Source of the DNA: Undaria pinnatifida
Taxonomy: Eukaryota > Sar > Phaeophyceae > Laminariales > Alariaceae
Direction of reading: 5' to 3'
Length of the DNA stretch: 64,000 nucleotides
Assembly (NCBI GenBank): GCA_012845835.1
Contig: JABAKD010000021.1
Span: forward strand, 4,526,706-4,590,705
A program made the translations under genes and the position numbers. The notes beneath the pieces are model-generated. The model did not search any database and had not been told where the DNA came from. It saw only the letters and a list, made by a program, of their open reading frames with translations. Numbering within the stretch: the first letter of the stretch is position 1; each line of letters begins with the position of its first letter. Positions 62,841 through 64,000 of this stretch are shown here, piece by piece.

Positions 62841-63529
62841 TTGACAACAGCATGCGTAGTACCAATGCGCAGAGCGCTCCGCAATAGTAGCATATGGTCG
62901 TGAAATTTCCGCAGAAAGCGTGGCATTATATTACAAAAAACACGTTTCGTGACTGTCACGACACTTGGATCATTGTCTTGTGTTTTAACCCATGTCGACG
63001 ATGTAGGACTCATGATCGTCCCTCAGAGCGGCCCTCAACCGCCCTAGAGGCCTTCTTTTGCCCCCCCCCCCGCTCCTACGTTCTCCATTACAACAAAAAC
63101 GGGTGGTCGACTGACCTCCAGACCCCCCCCCCTCTAAAGTATATATAATAGTTGGCCTAGGTTGGCACCGACGCCATGAAACTTCATATTATTTTGGGTT
63201 GGCGTTGGTTGGCATCGACGCTGTAAAACATGCCATTTACTGCGTGAGCTAGACAACCAGGGTACCGTTATTTTTTTGTTTTTTTTAGGCGGTCAATATG
63301 ATGGTTATCGAGTTAGATCGTATTGTGCATGGTGGAGAACCTTAACTCCGCACAAAGGGAACGATCGCATCACGTAGTAAAAAGGACCCCCCTACCGTAG
63401 CCTGGGTCTAGTGTGAATATGGTAAGGCACCAACGAGGCAGTTACATAGTAATACCCATTGCTGTCTCCGGAGTGGCCACACCAGAAAACAAAGTAACTC
63501 ATTGGCGCTGTCATTCATAAGCAAGAAAG

Positions 63530-63780
63530 TAAGCACAAGGTGTCGAAGTCCGTCTTACGAGCGGTTCTTGGAAGGATGCACTTCACCCTTCATGCCACTC
63601 GTCGAACACCTCACGGCGCTTCGCGCTTGTTGCAAGCAATGTCTGCTGCCTGGTTGGTGAAAACCCGACGTGCTCCGTCCCGGCATAGTAAGGATACGAG
63701 GGCCTATTGTCATATGATTACGGGCATGCACAAACTGAGTACACCCCCCCCCCCCCCCCCCCTCCCCCCTCCCCAAAAAA
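63530..63780 (+). repeat. Dispersed family C, complete-looking copy
   Basis: It runs from AGGTGTCGAAGTCCGTC through CCTCACGGCGCTTCGCGC, TGGTTGGTGAAAACCCGACG and ATGCACAAACTGAGTACACC into a C run. Confidence 0.75.
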
Positions 63781-64000
63781 GCCCTCCTGGACCCCCCCCC
63801 CCACCACACGCGCGACCCCCATAGGACAAAACTGCGTCCATGCAACGCAGCGGAATTGTGTTCGAATTTTACGACTTGATGGGTTTACACCGACACACGG
63901 ATGCATTGAAACTCCTCGAGGTTGCATCTGTAGACGAAGCGACTATGATGATGCCTACAGCATCTATGCTTGAAAAACGGCACAAAACTGTGTGCAGTCC

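Overview
The window is nuclear DNA from a photosynthetic stramenopile, most likely a brown alga. The main evidence is a light-harvesting (fucoxanthin-chlorophyll type) gene on the minus strand. Its first exon encodes a signal peptide followed by a Phe at the expected cleavage point (ANA|F), the bipartite plastid-targeting signal of algae with secondary red-type plastids. Introns are long (up to about 7 kb), GT-AG and full of repeats, so most genes have to be read as scattered short exons joined by phase. The species is not identified.

Layout. 1-9507 (+): 3' part of a giant Ser/Thr/Pro-rich surface-type protein built of 984/987-bp coding repeats and ending in one membrane segment. 10761-13345 (+): a Pro/Ser/Thr-rich protein with a basic C-terminus. 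14776-15934 (+): a smaller mucin-like membrane protein in two exons, its membrane exon lying inside a dispersed repeat. 16117-34647 (+): a ubiquitin-specific protease (USP) in at least ten exons over 18.5 kb, with Cys box, QQD-like box, one CxxC knuckle, the LQLxRW region and a His/Asp terminal exon. 35-41.8 kb: repeats, a short phase-consistent minus-strand exon series (38.1-38.8 kb) and a reverse-transcriptase-like tail (39.6 kb). 41.9-44.5 kb: a CCATGG-rich minisatellite that switches orientation in the middle. 44.6-46.4 kb: a terminal exon, a fold-back MITE and weak ORFs. 46660-60487 (-): the light-harvesting gene, seven located exons over 13.8 kb. 60.5-64 kb: upstream spacer with an exact 85-bp tandem repeat.

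Repeats make up much of the rest: a tRNA-derived SINE, a fold-back MITE, several unnamed dispersed families and many satellites. Several intersect genes: exon copies sit inside introns of both the USP and the light-harvesting gene, and one dispersed-repeat core recurs next to splice acceptors.

The genes show no operon-like relation. The first three plus-strand genes share a low-complexity composition, and two of them end in a membrane segment with a Cys-rich cytoplasmic edge, suggesting a local cluster of cell-surface or wall-associated proteins; this is inference. All exon calls rest on splice signals, phase and motif recognition by eye, without transcripts or searches.
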